Shown: positions 26,401 to 35,758, counted from the stretch's first letter. The stretch: 54,438 nucleotides of DNA from Weissella uvarum (GCF_016908785.1 NZ_JAFBEO010000008.1:1-54438), one strand, 5' to 3'. Program-made: numbers and translations. Notes: generated by a model not told the origin, from the sequence alone.

Positions 26401-27078
26401 ATGCTGGAATTAAAACAGATCAATAAGTCGTTTACCCGTGGTAAAACGCAGCAACGTGTTTTGAAAGATATTAATATGACCATTGACGATGGTGAATTTG
26501 TTTCGATTATGGGGCATTCGGGTTCTGGTAAGTCGACATTGTTAAATATCATTGGGTTGTTAGATCGCAATTTTGAAGGCAGCTATGAATTAAATGGTAT
26601 TGATACAAAAGCTTTATCGAAAAAACAATATACGCGTTTTCGTAATCAAAATGTTGGTTGGGTTTTTCAGAACTTTAAATTGATTGATAATATGACGGTA
26701 GCTAAAAACATTGGTCTACCATTGCTTTATCAAGGTCAGCGTCATGCGGATATTGATGAAAAAGTGCAATTTGTTTTAGATCAAGTCGGCTTGGCTGACA
26801 AGGGACAAACTTATCCAAAATTATTATCAGGGGGTCAACAACAACGGGTTGCCATTGCCCGCGCTATCGTTACGCAACCAAACATTGTTATTGCTGATGA
26901 GCCGACTGGAGCGTTGGATAGTCAGACAACTGACGAAATTATGACGGTATTTAAGCAGTTACATGCCCAGGGTACGACTTTAATTATTGTGACCCATGAT
27001 GAAGCCGTGGGGGTGCAAGCGCAACGCATGATTAAAATCTTGGATGGCCAAGTGATGGGAGATGCCGATGAAATTTAA
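26401..27078 (+). CDS. MacB-type ABC transporter ATP-binding protein
   Basis: A 225-aa ATPase of the LolD/MacB/antimicrobial-peptide exporter class. It shows Walker A GHSGSGKST, the Q loop WVFQNFKLIDNM, signature LSGGQQQR, Walker B IVIADEPTGALDSQT and the H loop VTHDE. ATG 26401 is preferred; a GTG at 26398 is in frame directly before it. The 3' end overlaps the permease start by 11 nt. The set likely exports a peptide, lipid or drug; no bacteriocin precursor is visible nearby. Confidence 0.93.
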   Translation: MLELKQINKSFTRGKTQQRVLKDINMTIDDGEFVSIMGHSGSGKSTLLNIIGLLDRNFEGSYELNGIDTKALSKKQYTRFRNQNVGWVFQNFKLIDNMTVAKNIGLPLLYQGQRHADIDEKVQFVLDQVGLADKGQTYPKLLSGGQQQRVAIARAIVTQPNIVIADEPTGALDSQTTDEIMTVFKQLHAQGTTLIIVTHDEAVGVQAQRMIKILDGQVMGDADEI

Positions 27079-28258
27079 AGATACTGTCTTAACGGCGTTT
27101 CAAGCATTGAAAATGAATCCAAAGCGCTCAATCATGACGATTATTGGTATTGTGATAGGAATTGCGGCCGTGATTACGATTATGGCGGTTGGTAATGGTG
27201 TTAACCATATGGCCACTAGCCAGATTAAGTCTTCAAATAAAGGCGCGCAAAATGCGCAAATTGGTTTTACAGCGGATGATGAAAATGATCTCGATGGTTT
27301 TACTCAAGCTGATGTTAATTTGTTGAAACAAAGTAATTTGGGCGATAAAATTTCCCGCATCGACATTTCAGCATTAAATGAAGATGATGGGCAAGATGAG
27401 GCACAAATAGGGAGAACTACAACCACACTTGATTATACAGTCGCGCACCACGTTAAAAAGGCGCCGAGCCATTTAACCCATGGACGTTACTTTAATGCAA
27501 CTGAACTGGCCGTTGGACAAAGTGATATTTTAATTCAAGATAGTGTGGCTAAGCGTTACTTTGGAACGGCGCAGCAAGCACTAGGTAAGTCCGTGATGTT
27601 GGGTAACCAGGCTTACACAATTATTGGAACTTACGCGACGGATGATGTTTATGGTAGTGCAATTATCCCATATCAGGCCTATCTGAAAGCTGCGGGGAAT
27701 GAAGGTACTAATTTAATTTTGCGGGTTAAGAAAGGTCAAAATCCGCAAAAAATTGGTCGGGCAGCTGAACGTATGTTGAAAAAGGATGGGACTAATCGCA
27801 ATAAAGGAACTTACGAGTATTTTGATACGAACGCTTTAATTGGAACCATTAGTAAGGTATTGAATGGCTTAACTTTCTTTGTTTCAGCAGTGGCCGCGAT
27901 TTCTCTTTTTATTGCAGGAATCGGAGTGATGAATATGATGTATATTTCCGTTTCTGAACGAACGCAAGAGATTGGAATCCGTCTAGCAGTAGGGGCGACT
28001 GAGTCGAACATTCGTAATCAATTCCTGATTGAAGCAATGATCCTAACGGCAATTGGTGGTTTAGTTGGACTATTGATGGGATATTTGGCGGCGACAATTG
28101 CGGTAAAATTTATTCCTGATGAGCTGCATATTAAGGCAATCATTACCTTGCAAGACGTTGTCTTTGCAGTTGGGGTTTCGACTGCGGTTGGATTAGTATT
28201 TGGCTGGTTGCCAGCTAAACAAGCTGCTGATAAAAACTTAATTGATATTCTGCGTTAA
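27068..28258 (+). CDS. MacB-type ABC transporter permease
   Basis: A FtsX/MacB-fold permease of 396 aa: an N-terminal helix (IMTIIGIVIGIAAVITIMAVGNGV), a ~230-residue extracytoplasmic MacB_PCD domain, then three helices with the FtsX domain (AAISLFIAGIGVMNMMYISVSERTQEIGIRLAVGA). GGGAG at 27056-27060 favours ATG 27068 over ATG 27062. It overlaps the ATPase gene and ends with a strong terminator. Extracellular-facing MacB permeases act as mechanotransmitters, moving substrates already outside the membrane. Confidence 0.93.
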   Translation: MKFKDTVLTAFQALKMNPKRSIMTIIGIVIGIAAVITIMAVGNGVNHMATSQIKSSNKGAQNAQIGFTADDENDLDGFTQADVNLLKQSNLGDKISRIDISALNEDDGQDEAQIGRTTTTLDYTVAHHVKKAPSHLTHGRYFNATELAVGQSDILIQDSVAKRYFGTAQQALGKSVMLGNQAYTIIGTYATDDVYGSAIIPYQAYLKAAGNEGTNLILRVKKGQNPQKIGRAAERMLKKDGTNRNKGTYEYFDTNALIGTISKVLNGLTFFVSAVAAISLFIAGIGVMNMMYISVSERTQEIGIRLAVGATESNIRNQFLIEAMILTAIGGLVGLLMGYLAATIAVKFIPDELHIKAIITLQDVVFAVGVSTAVGLVFGWLPAKQAADKNLIDILR

Positions 28259-28292
28259 AAGATATTGCTTCCGTCATGGAAAGCTTAAAATA

Positions 28293-28325
28293 AAAAAGAC
28301 CGTCCTTAATGGGCGGTCTTTTTTA
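28293..28325. terminator. Terminator after the MacAB-like operon, usable on both strands
   Basis: AAAAGACCGTCC pairs with GGGCGGTCTTTT around loop TTAAT, with A6 on the left and a T run on the right. It also lies just after the stop of the minus-strand small gene. Confidence 0.88.
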
Positions 28326-28329
28326 TAAA

Positions 28330-28497
28330 CTATTTTTTCTTAATGTAGTAGTCTTTGCCATCACCAAAAAATCCTGACTTGTCATCAATGAACTTTTCGG
28401 CTTCTTTTTGAGACACATTGTCTAAAACCAGCTTATCAGATGAGAGTAATCCGCCTTTTTCAAAAACTTGATAATCGTCATTACTAAATAGTCCCAT
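28330..28497 (-). CDS. 55-aa small acidic protein, unknown function
   Basis: A small gene found by reading the minus strand. GGAG lies 9 nt upstream of the ATG at 28497. The product begins MGLFSNDDYQVFEKGGLLSS and ends DGKDYYIKKK. It is rich in Asp, Lys, Gly and aromatics, with no signal peptide or membrane segment. The amphipathic stretch SQKEAEKFIDDKSGFFG suggests a folded small protein. A proper terminator follows. I do not recognise the family. Confidence 0.7.
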   Translation of the reverse strand: MGLFSNDDYQVFEKGGLLSSDKLVLDNVSQKEAEKFIDDKSGFFGDGKDYYIKKK

Positions 28498-28735
28498 GTT
28501 GATAATCTCCTTATCTGTTGTATTTTAATAAGTACCATTAAAATGTTGATTAATTATAACATCAATTTTCGCGATTTAGGAATGTTTCAATGCTAATCTG
28601 AGTAAAAGCACCATCTTTTTTAAAATATGAGGCCCTTTTAATGAAGTACATTGTGAAATGATTAACTAGATAATACAGTTTTACTTAGAGAGTGTTATAC
28701 TTAAAGTGTAACTATAAAATAGGTGGAGGGTTATT

Positions 28736-30421
28736 ATGGCAGTTGTAGATGAACTTGAGAGCATTGTAGGGAAGCAACATGTAATTACTTCTAAGGAACG
28801 TTCACGACCTTATCGAGAAGGCTATCGTTCTGGAAAAGGTGATGCTTTAGCCGTCGTTAAGCCAGGAACCTTGATGGAACTGTGGGAGGTTCTTAAGGTT
28901 TTGCACAATAATAATATTATTATTTTAATGCAAGGTGCGAATACTGGTTTAACGGAAGGCTCAATTCCAGCCGATCAGTATGATCGCGATGTTGTGATTA
29001 TTAATGGGCTTCGAATTAAGGGCTTGCAATTAATTAATCATAACCGACAAGTGTTGGCCTTCCCTGGAACAACATTACACAAATTAGAAGAATCACTAGA
29101 TAAAGTTAATCGAGAACCTCATTCAGTCATTGGTTCATCAAATATTGGTGCGACCGTGGTTGGTGGTGTAAACAATAGTTCTGGTGGAGCCTTGATTCAA
29201 CGTGGCCCCGCTTATACAGAATTGGCTTTGTATGCTCAGATTGATGAAAATGATGAATTAAAACTCGTCAATCATTTGGGAATCGATTTAGGAGATACAC
29301 CAGAAGAAATCATTCAAAATCTAGAAGATCGTAACTTTGATATTAATGATGTGAAAGATTCAAATGATCGAGTTGCGCATATGCGTAATTATGAACAACG
29401 GGTGCGTGATGTGGATTCATCAGAGCCAACCCGTTACAATGCCAATCCGGATGAATTATACGAGGTATCTGGGGCCGCTGGAAAGTTAGCGACCTTTGCT
29501 GTGCGGATGGATACTTATCCAAAAGCGAGTGAATCTCAAGTCTTTTATATTGGAACGAATGATCCAGATGCATTGGAGCGGCTACGTCGTCATATTTTGA
29601 CGGAATTTAAAAACTTGCCTGTTTCCGGTGAATATATGCACCGCGAGGCTTATGATTTGGCCAAGAAGTATGGTAAGGATTCACTTGTTGTTATTGATAC
29701 CATTGGAACGGATGCGTTACCATACCTATTCAATTTGCGGGCAACTGCTGAACGTGTTCTTGATCACGTACCAACGTTTAAACCATATTTCCCTGATCGG
29801 ATGCTCCAAATGATGAGTAACTGGATTCCAAATCAGTTACCAAAGCGGATGGAAGAGTACCGTGATAAGTACCAGCATTACCTTCAATTGAAGATGGAAG
29901 GAGCGGGTATTCAGGAGGCGCGTTTGTACTTGAAAGACTTCTTTGCTGAAGAAGACGGTGATTTCTTTGAGTGTACCCCACATGAAGCCAAGGTGGCTGC
30001 CACCCATCGTTATGTAACAGCTAGTGTGGCAATTCGTTTGGAGGAAGTATATCAAGATGATCATGTACAAATCTTGCCAATTGATGTTGCCCTACCACGA
30101 AATGAATTTAATTGGTTTGAGAAGCTTCCACAAGAATTAGAAGATAAGATTCAATATAAATTATATTATGGACATTTCTTAGACCACGTGATGCATCAAG
30201 ACTATGTCCTAAAGCCAGGTGTTGATGCCCATGAAGTGAAGCAAGAAATGTTGAAGATTTTTGATGAACGTGGTGCGATTTATCCAGCTGAACATAATGT
30301 TGGTCATCTTTATGAAGCTGCACCAGCATTGAAGGCCCACTATCAAAAGAACGACCCAACAAACAGTTTCAATCCTGGAATTGGTATGACGTCAACTCAT
30401 AAATATTGGGGTAATTACTAA
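28736..30421 (+). CDS. dld: FAD-dependent (quinone-linked) D-lactate dehydrogenase
   Basis: A membrane-associated flavoenzyme oxidising D-lactate to pyruvate, passing electrons to quinone. The 561-aa length and architecture match E. coli-type Dld: an FAD-binding PCMH domain with VKPGTLMELWEVLKVLHNNNI, GANTGLTEGS and NNSSGGALIQRGPAYTELAL, followed by the Dld membrane-binding domain. The C-terminal PAEHNVGHLY motif and GIGMTSTHKYWGNY are conserved blocks. This differs from NAD-dependent fermentative LdhD. In a heterofermenter it suggests lactate use or aerobic respiration. GGTGGAGG precedes the ATG. It is monocistronic with a strong terminator. Confidence 0.93.
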   Translation: MAVVDELESIVGKQHVITSKERSRPYREGYRSGKGDALAVVKPGTLMELWEVLKVLHNNNIIILMQGANTGLTEGSIPADQYDRDVVIINGLRIKGLQLINHNRQVLAFPGTTLHKLEESLDKVNREPHSVIGSSNIGATVVGGVNNSSGGALIQRGPAYTELALYAQIDENDELKLVNHLGIDLGDTPEEIIQNLEDRNFDINDVKDSNDRVAHMRNYEQRVRDVDSSEPTRYNANPDELYEVSGAAGKLATFAVRMDTYPKASESQVFYIGTNDPDALERLRRHILTEFKNLPVSGEYMHREAYDLAKKYGKDSLVVIDTIGTDALPYLFNLRATAERVLDHVPTFKPYFPDRMLQMMSNWIPNQLPKRMEEYRDKYQHYLQLKMEGAGIQEARLYLKDFFAEEDGDFFECTPHEAKVAATHRYVTASVAIRLEEVYQDDHVQILPIDVALPRNEFNWFEKLPQELEDKIQYKLYYGHFLDHVMHQDYVLKPGVDAHEVKQEMLKIFDERGAIYPAEHNVGHLYEAAPALKAHYQKNDPTNSFNPGIGMTSTHKYWGNY

Positions 30422-30430
30422 TTAGATGCC

Positions 30431-30468
30431 GTTGGCAAACGCTGAAATAGTGTTTGCCAACTTTTTTT
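30431..30468 (+). terminator. Terminator after dld
   Basis: A perfect 10-bp stem GTTGGCAAAC/GTTTGCCAAC with a T7 run. Confidence 0.92.
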
Positions 30469-30499
30469 GTAGTTTTTTTTAGAAAAAAATTGAAAAAAA

Positions 30500-30710
30500 C
30501 ATATTTTTAATAAAAGTATGCAAAATGCTGGTTGGACTGTATATTTAAAAAAAATATGCACCTAAAAGCATGAAAATATGCATAATGTTTTGTTAATTAT
30601 TTCACATAAGAGAAAAGGGAACCGATTGCCTTAATGTTTTAGAGTGGTTTGATTAATTTTTGATTAGATAGTAATTTTTTGCATGATTATTAAATTGCAT
30701 AATGGATTAA
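30500..30710. promoter_or_regulatory. AT-rich arc upstream region with repeated TGCA(T/A)AAT-type motifs
   Basis: Repeated motifs lie at 30517-30526 (TATGCAAAAT), 30555-30560 (TATGCA), 30577-30586 (TATGCATAAT), 30680-30689 (TGCATGATTA) and 30696-30703 (TGCATAAT). They resemble half-sites of ArgR/AhrC operators, the usual arginine-responsive regulators of arc genes. Protein identity is inference. Confidence 0.5.
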
Positions 30711-30736
30711 TATTGTAATTGTATTAATAATGGCAT

Positions 30737-30768
30737 TTTACAAGCCGTATAAGGAGGTTTAATATAAT
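30737..30768 (+). promoter_or_regulatory. Probable arcA promoter
   Basis: TTTACA (30737-30742), a 17-nt spacer, TAATAT (30760-30765), which overlaps a TATAAT at 30763-30768. An AAGGAGG inside the spacer is not followed by a useful start. Confidence 0.55.
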
Positions 30769-30776
30769 AAATATCA

Positions 30777-30790
30777 AGTAAGCGCTTTCA
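30777..30790. promoter_or_regulatory. cre site (CcpA) upstream of arcA
   Basis: AGTAAGCGCTTTCA matches the catabolite-responsive element consensus (core AAGCGCTTTCA). It sits just downstream of the -10, near the expected start of transcription, where CcpA binding would repress. This predicts glucose repression of the arginine deiminase pathway. Confidence 0.75.
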
Positions 30791-30848
30791 ACTTGGTAGT
30801 AAAGACAACTATTGTCGCAGTATGAAATATTACACAGGAGATTTCGAT

Positions 30849-32084
30849 ATGATTGAGAATCCAGCAATTCAAGTTAATTCAGAAATTGGAACTTTGAAGT
30901 CTGTATTGCTTCACCGTCCCGGTGCAGAAATTGAAAACATTACACCAGACACAATGGAACGTCTACTTTTTGATGACATTCCATTCTTACAAAATGCGCA
31001 AAAAGAACATGATTATTTTGCTAAGACATTGCAAGACCACGGGGTTGAAACCGTTTATATTGAGCAATTATTAGAAGATGTTTTGCAAGATGATGCTGTT
31101 CGTGATGAATTCTTGACACGTTACCTATTTGAACATCATTACTTGAATGATGCGATGAAGGATATTAAAGCTTATCTAAACTCACTTGAAATTCATGATT
31201 TAGTTGCAACAATTTACGCTGGTTTGCGTCGTGATTTAGTTGATTTCACTCATCCAAATCTACACGACGTGGCAGGATCAGACGCAGAAAACCCATTCTT
31301 AATGGATCCGCTACCAAATGCTTACTTTACCCGTGACCCACAAGCAATGATGGGAAATGGTTTGACGATTAATCACATGAGCTTTGAAGCTCGTCGTCCA
31401 GAGTCATTAATTACAGAATTTGTGATGAAGTATCACCCACGTTTCACTGGTAAGGTTGATGTCTGGCTTGACCGTAACACTAACGCACGTATCGAAGGTG
31501 GCGATGAACTGGTTTTGAACGACCATACATTGGCAATCGGAGTTTCAGAGCGTACTTCAAGCCGTGCAATTCAAGCTTTGGCTGAAGAATTGTTCTCAAA
31601 TGATGATAGTAACTTTGACACAATTTTGGCCGTTGAAATTCCACATAATCACGCGATGATGCACTTGGATACTGTGTTTACAATGGTTAACTATGACCAA
31701 TTCACAGTATTCCCAGGCATTATGAATGATGAAGGTAAGATGAACATTAACATCTTACACGCTGGTGATAACGGTGAAGTAAAGATGGAACACCGTGATA
31801 ATCTAAAGGAATCATTGAAGGAAGTTTTGAACCTTGATGATTTGGATTTGATTGAAACTGGTGGTGGAGACCCAATCGTGGCCCCACGTGAGCAATGGAA
31901 TGATGGATCAAACAATTTGACAATTGCACCAGGTGAAGTTGTCACTTATGACCGTAACTACGTTTCAATTAAGTTGATGCGTGAGCACGGTATTAAGGTG
32001 AATGAAATCCTATCAAGTGAGTTGGCACGTGGTCGTGGTGGTGGCCGTTGTATGTCACAACCAATTTGGCGTGAGAATATCTAA
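30849..32084 (+). CDS. arcA: Arginine deiminase
   Basis: Hydrolyses arginine to citrulline and ammonia, the first step of the ADI energy and acid-tolerance pathway. From ATG 30849 (CAGGAG upstream, 8-nt gap) the protein is 411 aa, the usual length; an in-frame ATG at 30822 would add nine unsupported residues. Catalytic blocks are NAYFTRDPQAMMGNG, EGGDELVLN, HLDTVFTM, GGGDPIVAPREQWNDG and the C-terminal nucleophile cysteine in GRGGGRCMSQP. It leads the arcABDC cluster under probable CcpA and ArgR-type control. Confidence 0.96.
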   Translation: MIENPAIQVNSEIGTLKSVLLHRPGAEIENITPDTMERLLFDDIPFLQNAQKEHDYFAKTLQDHGVETVYIEQLLEDVLQDDAVRDEFLTRYLFEHHYLNDAMKDIKAYLNSLEIHDLVATIYAGLRRDLVDFTHPNLHDVAGSDAENPFLMDPLPNAYFTRDPQAMMGNGLTINHMSFEARRPESLITEFVMKYHPRFTGKVDVWLDRNTNARIEGGDELVLNDHTLAIGVSERTSSRAIQALAEELFSNDDSNFDTILAVEIPHNHAMMHLDTVFTMVNYDQFTVFPGIMNDEGKMNINILHAGDNGEVKMEHRDNLKESLKEVLNLDDLDLIETGGGDPIVAPREQWNDGSNNLTIAPGEVVTYDRNYVSIKLMREHGIKVNEILSSELARGRGGGRCMSQPIWRENI

Positions 32085-32129
32085 GCTGAATTTTATTGCA
32101 AATTATACGTTAAAAAGTGAGGACTGAAA

Positions 32130-33206
32130 ATGACAAATTATGATGTATTACGCGGAATGCACGGACGTTCATTCTTGAAGGAAATTGATTTTACACCTGA
32201 AGAATTGCACGAGTTAATCAACTTAAGTATTGATTTGCGTGACGAACTTGAAACGCAAAAGAATGGTGGTAAGACGGTTACCAAGTATTTGCATGATAAG
32301 AACATTATTTTGCTATTTGCTAAGACATCAACACGGACACGCTTGTCATTTGAATTTGGCGGCGATGAATTAGGTGCCAACACAGTTTATATTGATCCAA
32401 ACTCAAGTCAATTTGGTAAGAAGGAATCAGTTGCGGATTCAGCACGTGTCTTTGCGGGCATGGCCGATGGAATTGAATATCGTGGATTTGCCCAATCAGA
32501 CATGGAAGAAATGGCTAAGAATGCTGTTGATACCAAGGGACGTCATAAGCCAGTATGGAATGGTTTGACTGACGAATGGCATCCAACGCAAATGATTGCT
32601 GACTTCATGACGGTGAAGGAAGAATTTGGTCATCTTGGTAATGACATCACCCTTTCATTCGTTGGTGATGGACGTAACAACGTGGCGCATTCATTATTGG
32701 TTGCTGGAACAATGCTTGGGGTCAACGTGCATATTGTGGCTCCTAAGGAATTGCAACCAGCTAGCGATGTTATTGAAATTGCTGAAAAGTATGCTGAGCA
32801 AACAGGTGCTAAGCCAATGATTACGAGCGATGTGGCCGAAGGTGTTAAAGATTCAAATGTCATTTATGGTGATGTTTGGGTATCAATGGGTGAAGACAAT
32901 TGGGAAGAGCGTCTAAAGGAATTGAAGGATTACCAAATCAATGCTGACACGATGGCAAAAACTGGTCGCAAGGATACAATTTTGATGCACTGCTTGCCTG
33001 CGTACCATGATATGAATACAAAGATGGCGCAACAAGCGCATGAAAACTTCCCTGACTTAGTTGGTGAAGACGGTATTGAAGTAACTAACGATGTCTTTGA
33101 AGGACCACAAGGTCGTCAATTCGAAGAAGCTGAAAACCGTAAGCACTCAATCAAGGCGATTATGGTGGCGACATTGGGTGACGTCTCAATGTATCCAGAA
33201 GCATAA
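32130..33206 (+). CDS. arcB: Ornithine carbamoyltransferase, catabolic
   Basis: Phosphorolyses citrulline to ornithine and carbamoyl phosphate. The 358 aa contain the carbamoyl-phosphate site STRTRLSFE, the HPTQ motif (DEWHPTQMIADFMTVKE), and the ornithine-site HCLP in MHCLPAYHD with SMG upstream. It is somewhat longer than a typical ~335-aa OTC owing to an insertion around MAKNAVDTKGRHK and extra C-terminal residues. Putrescine carbamoyltransferase is an alternative in this superfamily, but the arcA-arcB-arcD-arcC setting favours the catabolic OTC. Confidence 0.93.
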   Translation: MTNYDVLRGMHGRSFLKEIDFTPEELHELINLSIDLRDELETQKNGGKTVTKYLHDKNIILLFAKTSTRTRLSFEFGGDELGANTVYIDPNSSQFGKKESVADSARVFAGMADGIEYRGFAQSDMEEMAKNAVDTKGRHKPVWNGLTDEWHPTQMIADFMTVKEEFGHLGNDITLSFVGDGRNNVAHSLLVAGTMLGVNVHIVAPKELQPASDVIEIAEKYAEQTGAKPMITSDVAEGVKDSNVIYGDVWVSMGEDNWEERLKELKDYQINADTMAKTGRKDTILMHCLPAYHDMNTKMAQQAHENFPDLVGEDGIEVTNDVFEGPQGRQFEEAENRKHSIKAIMVATLGDVSMYPEA

Positions 33207-33242
33207 TTAAATAAAAAACGCACGGTGAGATTGCGTTAGCAA

Positions 33243-33275
33243 GGAGAGGGGCGTATCGAATGATAGGCCTCTCTT
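33243..33275 (+). terminator. Intra-operon stem-loop between arcB and arcD
   Basis: GGAGAGG (33243-33249) pairs with CCTCTCT (33268-33274), 18-nt loop, short T-containing tail. It may protect the 3' end of arcAB mRNA or attenuate arcDC. Confidence 0.5.
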
Positions 33276-33296
33276 ATTCATAAATGGAGTAGAAAA

Positions 33297-34754
33297 ATGG
33301 ATCAAGACCAAAATAAAGGTGGAGCCAAAAAATTAGGGTTAATCGCCCTAATTAGTGGTGTGGTGACGAGCTGTTTGGGATCGGGAATTTTTAATGTCTC
33401 ATCAACGCTCGCCCAAGGTAGTACCGTTGGTGTCAGTATTGTTGCCTGGATTTTCGTGATGGTTGGGATTGGGGCACTCTCATGGGTGTTTACTAGCCTT
33501 TCAAAAGCCAAGCCTGAATTGACCGGAGTTACTGACTATGCTTATGCGGGGGCAGGAAAGTTGGCCGCTGCATCATCGGGAATTGCTTATTTCGTAAGTG
33601 GTTTTTGTGGAAACTTAGCGTTCTTATTAATGCTTACGCAAGCGTTTAGTATTTTTTCAAAGTACGTTCCCTTCTTGGCGACGTTTGAAAAGGGTAACAG
33701 CCCGGCAACGTTGATTTTTGTTTCATTATTTTCATGGTTCCTAACTTGGGCTGTGATTAAGTTTGGTGCTGAAAAGGTCTCGAGTTTTAATACGATTGTG
33801 ACTTTCTTTAAAGTCAGTGCCTTGTTTGTTTTCGTTATTTTTGGAGTTATTTTCTTCCGCTCAGGTATTTTTACAGCGCACTTCTGGAAAGCGGTCGCTG
33901 ATAATGCCGGTCAGCTAACTTATGGCAAGATGACATTTGGTAACTTTGTTAAGCAGTTCGGGACCGGATTGTTCTCAATGATTTTCCTATTTGTTGGAAT
34001 CGAGTCAGCTTCAATGTTAGGTGATCGAGCTGCTAAGAAATCTGATATTGGAAAAGCAACGATGATTGGAACAATCGTTTTATTCTTCCTTTACTTCGTG
34101 ATTTCATTGTTGCCTTTCGGAATGCTTAGCCAGCAAGAATTGGCTACGATTAGTCAACCTGGTTTGGTTTATGTTACTGAAAATACGGTGGGGCCAATTG
34201 GCTCAGCCTTCATGAGTGTGGCATTGATTATTACGCTTGTCGGAGCACTTTTGAGCTGGTTCCTACTACCGGTTGAGCCTTTGGAACGTTTGGCTGACCA
34301 AGGGATTTTCCCAAAGTGGATGGGGAAGACCAACGCAGTTGGATCACCAGTTGGTAGTTTAGTTTTCACGCAAATTCTATTACAAATTTTGATTTTAACT
34401 TTGATTTTTACGGATTCAGCTTATGAATTTGCTCTTAGCTTATGTACGGTCACAATCGTTATTAGCTATTTCTTTGTGGGAACTTATCAAATGCAATTAG
34501 GTTTGCGTCAGCATCAAGTTAAAACTTGGTTGCCTGGTTTGATTGTAGTTGCTTTTGAAATTATTGCCGTAGCAGTATCAGGATTGCAATATTTGGCCCT
34601 TAGTTCGTTGGTATTAGTCTTAGGATTTGGTTTCTACATTTATACGGTAGGGTCAAAGCGGATTAAGACAACCGAATGGGTAATTATGGGGGTTATCACG
34701 TTAATTGCAATTGGAACTGTGATTGCTCTGGCAACGGGATACATTACAATTTAG
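33297..34754 (+). CDS. arcD: Arginine/ornithine antiporter (APC family)
   Basis: A membrane exchanger that imports arginine against ornithine, so the pathway needs no energy for uptake. The 485 aa have about 12-13 hydrophobic helices and the basic amino-acid/polyamine antiporter signature: LGLIALISGVVTSCLGSGIFNV at the N-terminus, then FVGIESASMLGDRAAKKSDIGKAT. GGAG precedes the ATG. Placement between arcB and arcC is typical of lactic acid bacteria. Substrate specificity is assigned from context. Confidence 0.92.
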   Translation: MDQDQNKGGAKKLGLIALISGVVTSCLGSGIFNVSSTLAQGSTVGVSIVAWIFVMVGIGALSWVFTSLSKAKPELTGVTDYAYAGAGKLAAASSGIAYFVSGFCGNLAFLLMLTQAFSIFSKYVPFLATFEKGNSPATLIFVSLFSWFLTWAVIKFGAEKVSSFNTIVTFFKVSALFVFVIFGVIFFRSGIFTAHFWKAVADNAGQLTYGKMTFGNFVKQFGTGLFSMIFLFVGIESASMLGDRAAKKSDIGKATMIGTIVLFFLYFVISLLPFGMLSQQELATISQPGLVYVTENTVGPIGSAFMSVALIITLVGALLSWFLLPVEPLERLADQGIFPKWMGKTNAVGSPVGSLVFTQILLQILILTLIFTDSAYEFALSLCTVTIVISYFFVGTYQMQLGLRQHQVKTWLPGLIVVAFEIIAVAVSGLQYLALSSLVLVLGFGFYIYTVGSKRIKTTEWVIMGVITLIAIGTVIALATGYITI

Positions 34755-34782
34755 TCGAAATGAGAGATAAAAGGTGAATAAA

Positions 34783-35718
34783 ATGTCAAAACGCGTGATT
34801 TTTGCTTTAGGCGGAAATGCCATTTTAACTAAGGATGCTTCAGCACAAGCACAGCAACGAGCTTTGCAAGATACAGCTGAAAAACTTGCTGGTTATGTGA
34901 AAAATAATCCGGAAACACAACTCGTAATCACCCATGGTAACGGGCCACAAGTTGGAAATCTTTTGTTGCAGGGTGCGTTAGGTTCAACAGCTGATAATCC
35001 TGCGATGCCATTAGATACAGTGGTGGCGATGACACAAGGACAAATTGGATATTGGATGGCAGATGCTTTGGATCAAGCATTACCAGAACATCATGCAGCC
35101 GCAATGGCAACGCGTGCGGTTGTTGATCAAGATGACCCAGCCTTTCAACAACCAACTAAGCCAATTGGGATGTTCTACCAAGAAGCTGAATTAACTGACT
35201 TGAAGCAACAACACCCGGACTGGGCATTTAAGGAAGATGCTGGGCGTGGCTTCCGGCGAGTTGTGCCATCTCCAAAACCAATCAATATTGTGGAAGCACA
35301 AGCAGTTGAAGACTTGGTGAACTCTGGTGCGATTTTGATTGCCGGTGGCGGCGGAGGTGTGCCAGTTGTTAAGACAGAACATGGTTATACCGGAGTCGAA
35401 GCAGTTATTGATAAGGACTTTACTGCTGCTAAGCTGGCAGAAGTTGTTGAAGCTGATGAATTAGTGATTTTGACGGCGGTTGATATGGCTTACTTGCACT
35501 TTGGCAAGCCTGATGAACAAGCTTTGCACGAAATTACGGTAGCTCAAGCTAAGCAATATGTTGCAGACGGTGAATTTGCAGCTGGCTCAATGAAGCCAAA
35601 GATTGAAGCTTTAATTTCATTTGTTGAGCGAACAGGTAAGCAGGCAGTTATGACAAGTTTGGATAATATTGCTGATTATCAAGAAAATCAACGGGCAACG
35701 ATTGTTGTACCTGATTAA
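34783..35718 (+). CDS. arcC: Carbamate kinase
   Basis: Transfers phosphate from carbamoyl phosphate to ADP, giving ATP, ammonia and CO2, the energy-yielding step of the pathway. ATG 34783 (AAAGGTG upstream) gives 311 aa; a GTG at 34774 is in frame but would overlap that ribosome binding site. Motifs are ALGGNAIL, THGNGPQVGN, AGGGGGVPV, DKDFTAAKLA and AGSMKPKIEA. It ends the cluster with a bidirectional terminator shared with the converging pyrB. Confidence 0.96.
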   Translation: MSKRVIFALGGNAILTKDASAQAQQRALQDTAEKLAGYVKNNPETQLVITHGNGPQVGNLLLQGALGSTADNPAMPLDTVVAMTQGQIGYWMADALDQALPEHHAAAMATRAVVDQDDPAFQQPTKPIGMFYQEAELTDLKQQHPDWAFKEDAGRGFRRVVPSPKPINIVEAQAVEDLVNSGAILIAGGGGGVPVVKTEHGYTGVEAVIDKDFTAAKLAEVVEADELVILTAVDMAYLHFGKPDEQALHEITVAQAKQYVADGEFAAGSMKPKIEALISFVERTGKQAVMTSLDNIADYQENQRATIVVPD

Positions 35719-35720
35719 AT

Positions 35721-35758
35721 AAAAAAGACGCTAAAGGTAACCCTTAGCGTCTTTTTTT
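35721..35758. terminator. Bidirectional terminator between arcC and pyrB
   Basis: The AAAAAAGACGCTAA/TTAGCGTCTTTTTTT stem with A6 and T7 flanks serves both converging genes. Confidence 0.92.

Noticed and set aside
32130-33206. Putrescine carbamoyltransferase instead of ornithine carbamoyltransferase
   Set aside because: The arcA-arcB-arcD-arcC context favours the ADI pathway; no agmatine deiminase is present.
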